Below, one piece after another: positions 5,709 through 9,236 of a DNA stretch of 9,236 nt. Numbering within the stretch: the first letter of the stretch is position 1; the number at the start of each line of letters is the position of its first letter. The translations under genes were made by a program, and so were the position numbers. Below the pieces are notes generated by a model. That model had not been told where the DNA came from and searched no databases. It was given only the letters and a program-made list of their open reading frames with translations. The DNA comes from JAAYBT01 sp964404395 (GTDB lineage: Bacteria; Bacillota; Clostridia; Acetivibrionales; DTU013). The DNA lies in contig CAYOKA010000090.1 in NCBI GenBank assembly GCA_964404395.1, positions 1-9,236 on the forward strand, given 5' to 3'.

Positions 5709-8030
5709 TTATACTGTTTCCCTTTTCCCTGCTTTTAGCTCAACCTTTACCATTTGGGTGCCCTTAACTGCCACCATAACTGTCTGGTCAATTTCTGACA
5801 GTAGCTCAGTCTTTACAAAATCTTCATCCCACTGTATATCAACAGTAACCCGCCCCTTTGCACAAAGCCCTTTAACCTCTCCCTTTTTCCAGGCTGAAGG
5901 CAGTGCCGGCAGGATAAATATCCGCTTTCCCCTGCTTTGCAGCAGCATCTCAGCAATACCAGAGGTTGCACCGAAGTTCCCATCTATCTGAAAAGGCGGG
6001 TGTGCATCAAACATATTAATATAGGTGCCTCCTCTTTCGGAGTATTTCACATCCGAGCTCTCTACCACTCTAAGCTGCGTATTCAGAAGCTTAAGTGCCC
6101 TGTCGCCGTCGAAAAGCCTTGCCCACTGGTTGATTTTCCAGCCCAGACTCCATCCGGTTCCCTCGTCTCCCCTCAGATTGAGCGAAGCCTTACAGGCTTC
6201 TGCCAGTTCAGGTGTGCCTTCAAGCGTTATTTCATTTGCCGGATGCAAACCATAAAGGTGTGAAATATGCCTATGACCCGGTTCTGCTTCCTCATATTCC
6301 TCATACCATTCAAGGAGCTGGCCTTTACTTCCTATCTTATAAGGATACATCTTATTAATCTTTTCCTTCAGTTCATCAGCAAAGTCAGTATCACAGTCCA
6401 ACAGCTCGCAGCACTTAATACAGTTATGAAAGAGCTCCCTGGCAATAGTCATTGACATTGTAGCGCTCGCGGAAATGTTACATTGCTTACCCTCATATAT
6501 AAAAGTATTTTCAGGGGATGTAGACGGGCAAATTATCAGATATCCCTGATTGTCCTCCATCATGATATCAAGCAGGAAAAGGGCGGCACTCCTCATTATG
6601 GGGTATGCAATATCTATCAGAAAATCTCGGTCAAGGGTATACTCGTATTGGTCATAAAGGTGTCTGCACAACCATCCTGCCGAAACGTTCCAGAATGCAA
6701 AGCAGGCCGAACCCTTCCAGTGATTGCCCATGGGAGATGTCAGCCTCCAAAGGTCAGTATTGTGGTGTGAAGTGAACCCCCTGGCACCATAAACCTCCTG
6801 AGCGGTTTTCCTTCCATTTACAGCCAGGTTTTCTATCAGTTCTACCAACGGCTGCTGGAGCTCTCCAAGGTTACAGGAGAAAGCCAGCCAGTAATTCATC
6901 TGCGCATTTATATTGATAGTGTAATTGGAGCTCCATGGAGGGCGAATCTCACTGTTCCAAATCCCCTGTAGGTTCGCTGGCTGCGTTCCTTCCCTGGAGG
7001 ATGCTATGAGAAGATATCTGCCAAACTGAAATAATAATGTATATAATGACAAATCATCCTGTATCTCTCTGAAGCGGTAAAGGCGCTTGTCCGTCGGAAG
7101 GCATGAGGCTTCATTTTCTCCAAGATCAAGCCTGACCCTGTCGAAATAATACCTGTAATCGGAAACATGTGCACAGAATATGTCATCGTAAGACTTGGTA
7201 GCTGCTTTTGAGATATTGTCCGCACAAACACTTTCATATTCATTCCCATTTAGATAAGGGTGCTTATCGTATCCGGAGAAACTGGTTCGTGCATCAATCA
7301 GAATGATTACTTCATCGGCTCCCGCTACTTCAATTGTTGTAGGCGTGGATGCTATCCTTCCGCCAGTTGCAATGACTTTAGCCATAGCTGCATATAACAT
7401 GCCGCGTTCTCCATCCATGTCCGAATATACCACAGGTATTTCAAGATCATTACTGTAACTGGGTTCAACGTGTGACGGAGCTTCACCCTTAAGAACAAGA
7501 AAACCATTGTCAACAGACACCAATGATTTTAAAGAGCACTTAAAGCTCATAGAAAAACTGATGCTTTTTTGCTGACTACATGAAAACCTCATAATAATGA
7601 TATTATCAGGGGCTGAAGCAAATGTCTCACGCTGATACCGGGCTTCGGATACATTGTATTCAATGGAAGAAATCGCAGATGAAATATCAAGGCTTCTAGA
7701 ATAATTCTCGACACAACCGGCATGCTTAAAATCAATCACCAAATCCCCGATAGGCATATAAGATTGTGTCCAGCCTGAAGTAAGCTCTCTCTCAACCAGC
7801 TCTTGGGCTTCATGGTACTTTTTGTTCTTGGCAAGCTCCGCTGCCTTGCGGAAAAAGCTCCCTTTTCCTTTAGGATTCAAATCGCGGGGATAGCCTGACC
7901 AAAGAGTATCCTCGTTCAAAGAAAGAACTTCCCTTTCCACTCCCCCAAATATCATCGCTCCAAGTCTGCCATTTCCAACAGGAAGTGCCTCTACCCAGCT
8001 TGCGGCTGGTTGTTCATACCATAATCTCAT
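5709..8030 (-). CDS. GH95-family alpha-L-fucosidase, cytoplasmic
   Basis: Members remove terminal alpha-1,2-linked L-fucose by an inverting mechanism; some prefer alpha-L-galactose. The 773 residues are a full-length family member. The start LWYEQPA followed by EALPVGNGRLGAMIFGG is the family's N-terminal signature, so the ATG at 8030 (AAGGA nine bases upstream) is secure and no signal peptide is present. Expected order: N-terminal beta-sandwich (to about 280), helical linker, an alpha/alpha barrel (about 320-690) and a small C-terminal beta domain. Conserved stretches include TININAQMNYW, CPSTSPEN, GHRHISHLYGLHP and PPFQIDGNFGATSG. From memory of the Bifidobacterium enzyme, Asn373/Asn375 and Asp683 match the Asn-Asn-Asp catalytic group, and Glu507 in SPEN best fits the general acid by spacing. 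Its cytoplasmic location implies that imported oligosaccharides are the substrate, consistent with the transporter genes downstream. It is visibly more GC-rich than its neighbours. Confidence 0.94.
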   Translation of the reverse strand: MRLWYEQPAASWVEALPVGNGRLGAMIFGGVEREVLSLNEDTLWSGYPRDLNPKGKGSFFRKAAELAKNKKYHEAQELVERELTSGWTQSYMPIGDLVIDFKHAGCVENYSRSLDISSAISSIEYNVSEARYQRETFASAPDNIIIMRFSCSQQKSISFSMSFKCSLKSLVSVDNGFLVLKGEAPSHVEPSYSNDLEIPVVYSDMDGERGMLYAAMAKVIATGGRIASTPTTIEVAGADEVIILIDARTSFSGYDKHPYLNGNEYESVCADNISKAATKSYDDIFCAHVSDYRYYFDRVRLDLGENEASCLPTDKRLYRFREIQDDLSLYTLLFQFGRYLLIASSREGTQPANLQGIWNSEIRPPWSSNYTININAQMNYWLAFSCNLGELQQPLVELIENLAVNGRKTAQEVYGARGFTSHHNTDLWRLTSPMGNHWKGSACFAFWNVSAGWLCRHLYDQYEYTLDRDFLIDIAYPIMRSAALFLLDIMMEDNQGYLIICPSTSPENTFIYEGKQCNISASATMSMTIARELFHNCIKCCELLDCDTDFADELKEKINKMYPYKIGSKGQLLEWYEEYEEAEPGHRHISHLYGLHPANEITLEGTPELAEACKASLNLRGDEGTGWSLGWKINQWARLFDGDRALKLLNTQLRVVESSDVKYSERGGTYINMFDAHPPFQIDGNFGATSGIAEMLLQSRGKRIFILPALPSAWKKGEVKGLCAKGRVTVDIQWDEDFVKTELLSEIDQTVMVAVKGTQMVKVELKAGKRETV

Positions 8031-8092
8031 AGTAAATCATCCTTTTCGTATGCAATCAATAAAGATATATATAAAAAGCAGTATTTACACTA

Positions 8093-8749
8093 TTATTTTT
8101 CCTCCGTTGCCATAGAAACAGATACTGACTCAAAGCTCAGTTTGTCTCTAAAGAACTTAATAATTTCCTCTGTATTAGTGCATTTACCAATATCATCATT
8201 AATTACTACATTCACAGACGCATTTACAATGTTTTCATCCTTCGGGACAAAAGTAACCATAAAGTTATAGCCATTATCGAATATGTAAAGATAGGTTGTG
8301 GTTGTTTGTAACCCTTCAAAAATAAAGCTGTCACCATGGTTTAAAATTGAAGTGGCTGCGATTGTCGTAGCACCGTTCATTGCATTTAGTTGCGAGGGAA
8401 CTGCAATAGCAAATCTGTCTTTTACCATATTTTCAATTTCATTAGGCAATTTTATTCCAGAAAGCATATTCTCATATACCATTTTATCTAAATTATCTAT
8501 GATAAAAACAGTCTTCGGTTCTTTATAATCATTGTCAGAGATACCTTTTATGATATTTGATAATTCTTCGTTTGCACTATAAAGAGAAGTGTATTCCTCA
8601 CATTCTGCCAATGTATCAACTTCATTAATTAATCTAAGTCCTATATCAGTAAGGGATAGCTTGTTATCAACTATAGCCGTTGTGCAAGCAGTTAATATAA
8701 CAGTAATACAGATACCTACAAAAAATATAAGTTGTCTTTTCAATTTCAC
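8093..8749 (-). CDS. Predicted lipoprotein of unknown function
   Basis: I do not recognise this 218-residue protein. With a GTG start at 8749 it begins with a basic stretch (KLKRQ), a hydrophobic core and the lipobox LTAC (Cys22), so it should be a lipid-anchored protein outside the membrane. The mature part is a mix of strands and helices rich in Asp, Asn and Thr, with no motif I can name. GTG is preferred because GGAGG lies exactly eight bases upstream and the predicted promoter (8793-8801) would start transcription about 37 bases upstream. The longer in-frame ATG at 8809 lies upstream of that promoter and would put 20 polar residues before the signal peptide. It is very AT-rich: bases 8461-8520 contain 15 G+C of 60. 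It precedes the fucosidase by 62 bases, with no clear terminator between. A functional link to the sugar locus is unproven. Confidence 0.75.
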   Translation of the reverse strand: MKLKRQLIFFVGICITVILTACTTAIVDNKLSLTDIGLRLINEVDTLAECEEYTSLYSANEELSNIIKGISDNDYKEPKTVFIIDNLDKMVYENMLSGIKLPNEIENMVKDRFAIAVPSQLNAMNGATTIAATSILNHGDSFIFEGLQTTTTYLYIFDNGYNFMVTFVPKDENIVNASVNVVINDDIGKCTNTEEIIKFFRDKLSFESVSVSMATEEK

Positions 8750-8762
8750 AATTTTGTCCTCC
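8747..8762 (-). promoter_or_regulatory. Ribosome-binding site deciding a GTG start
   Basis: On the minus strand GGAGG (8758-8762) is followed, after eight bases, by GTG. The codon after it opens a textbook lipoprotein signal peptide. This places the start of the unknown lipoprotein 20 codons inside the longest open frame. Confidence 0.75.
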
Positions 8763-8792
8763 AGTAAATTGAAATAACTTGTACTTTCGCTC

Positions 8793-8801
8793 ATTATACC
8801 A
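8793..8801 (-). promoter_or_regulatory. Extended -10 promoter for the lipoprotein gene
   Basis: On the minus strand the sequence is TGG TATAAT: a perfect -10 hexamer with the TGn extension. No good -35 hexamer lies 16-18 bases upstream, where there is a T-run after GC-rich bases, but extended -10 promoters tolerate this. Transcription would begin near 8786, giving a 5' leader of about 37 bases before the GTG start. It may also serve the fucosidase, since no terminator is visible between the two genes. Confidence 0.6.
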
Positions 8802-8899
8802 TATACCATGTAAAAAAGGCGCGGAAAGTATGCTTCACCTCCCCTATATAGATATTATGACAAAACACTTGCTGGATCAAACATTTACAGTACATGTAT

Positions 8900-9031
8900 A
8901 GGGCGCTACTCGTTTTTGCAGCTTTTGTGTAAAAATATACTCTATAAAGCCTATTTCATAGACAAGGAGCTATGAAATGAGGACTATTCTCAGAAACATT
9001 GTCCTAAAGTCGAAAAAGTGAGTAGCGACCT
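8900..9031. repeat. 132-bp imperfect palindrome with 12-bp terminal inverted repeats
   Basis: The ends AGGGCGCTACTC (8900-8911) and GAGTAGCGACCT (9020-9031) are inverted repeats with one mismatch. At the centre ATTTCATAG (8953-8961) and CTATGAAAT (8970-8978) are perfect inverted repeats with an 8-base loop. Both pairs share the same centre (8965.5) without any gap, and most bases at 8914-8932 also pair with 8999-9017. It is therefore one symmetrical structure able to fold end to end. This fits a small non-autonomous transposable element (MITE-like) or a structured RNA. No target-site duplication is evident. Confidence 0.65.
8953..8978. repeat. Central hairpin of the palindrome
   Basis: A perfect 9-bp stem (ATTTCATAG/CTATGAAAT) closes an 8-base loop, ACAAGGAG. 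On the plus strand the loop contains AGGAG, a ribosome-binding-like sequence, with an ATG at 8972-8974 on the far side of the stem, but the frame from that ATG closes almost at once (ATG AAA TGA). Confidence 0.6.
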
Positions 9032-9236
9032 CTGCTTTCACCATCCACTCTTTATAGTCATTACTGCTGGTGGTTTTTTCAATTAATGGGCGATAATCTT
9101 AATAAGAATACTGCTTTTTCTTCATCAATCCAACAATAACTGCTTTGCTAGCGTGATTATGTCAACGTATATGGGGTTTTGTTCCATTATTATGCCCATT
9201 ACTTGCAAAACCAACCACTGGACTGATATTGATCCC
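9032..9236 (-). pseudogene. Possible degraded coding remnant at the right edge
   Basis: On the minus strand one frame from the edge reads protein-like text (for example HNHASKAVIVGLMKKKQYSY and DYRPLIEKTTSSNDYKEWMV), interrupted by TGA at 9162-9164 and TAA at 9099-9101, and it runs on into the palindrome. A second frame is also open for about 36 codons from the edge. I do not recognise either. It may be the decayed end of a gene located mainly outside the window, or chance. Confidence 0.2.

Larger units (their letters stand above)
8810..9236. other. Gene-poor right end with a palindromic element
   Basis: No intact gene is seen in these 427 bases on either strand. They hold the 132-bp palindrome (8900-9031), a strong ribosome-binding-like GGGGAGGTG on the minus strand (8836-8844) with no start codon at a useful distance, and a coding-like but interrupted stretch from about 9032 to the edge. 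Confidence 0.6.

Noticed and set aside
5758..6770. Several plus-strand open frames opposite the fucosidase gene
   Set aside because: The higher GC content of this gene leaves antisense frames open; none has a plausible product.
7004..7249. Minus-strand open frame of 81 codons inside the fucosidase gene
   Set aside because: It is out of frame with an unbroken, conserved GH95 coding sequence.
8802..8844. Small frame beginning GTG at about 8838 after GGGGAGG, about 14 codons
   Set aside because: The ribosome-binding-like bases are immediately next to the GTG or overlap it, and the product is very short and unrecognised.
1..9236. CRISPR arrays, tRNA or rRNA genes, riboswitches
   Set aside because: No regularly spaced repeats, tRNA cloverleaf or recognisable conserved RNA motif was seen.

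Overview
The window is AT-rich, and every recognisable gene lies on the minus strand, so transcription runs from right to left. Strong GGAG-type ribosome-binding sites, TTG and GTG starts, a YesM/YesN-type two-component system and Lpl/YtcP-type sugar permeases all point to a Firmicute. A polysaccharide-using clostridium or Paenibacillus-like organism is likely; I cannot fix the genus.

Layout in transcription order. (1) 8810-9236 holds no intact gene. It contains a 132-bp imperfect palindrome (8900-9031) and, to its right, coding-like but stop-interrupted sequence. (2) An extended -10 promoter (8793-8801) precedes a small, unrecognised predicted lipoprotein (8093-8749, GTG start). (3) A cytoplasmic GH95-type alpha-L-fucosidase occupies 5709-8030. 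(4) A YesN-type response regulator (REC domain plus AraC DNA-binding domain) occupies 4024-5642. It is broken into two reading frames by a one-base shift at a run of seven T/A (4895-4901). (5) A YesM-type sensor histidine kinase occupies 2175-4010. (6) Two permeases of a CUT1-type oligosaccharide ABC transporter follow: LplB-like (1064-2005) and LplC/YtcP-like (105-1004). (7) The left edge ends in a ribosome-binding site (bases 1-6) whose gene lies just outside; the family arrangement predicts the extracellular sugar-binding lipoprotein.

Working model (inference): the sensor detects an extracellular fucosylated glycan or a product of it. The regulator, if functional, switches on the transporter. 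The transporter imports the oligosaccharide, using an ATPase encoded elsewhere. The fucosidase, which has no signal peptide, then removes terminal alpha-L-fucose (or the related L-galactose) inside the cell. No transporter ATPase and no fucose catabolic genes are present in the window.

The points most worth a second look are the split regulator, the palindromic element near the right end, a 20-bp-period direct repeat upstream of the permeases, and the raised GC content of the fucosidase gene. I did not find a clearly new biological system; most of the window is a recognisable glycan-utilisation locus.
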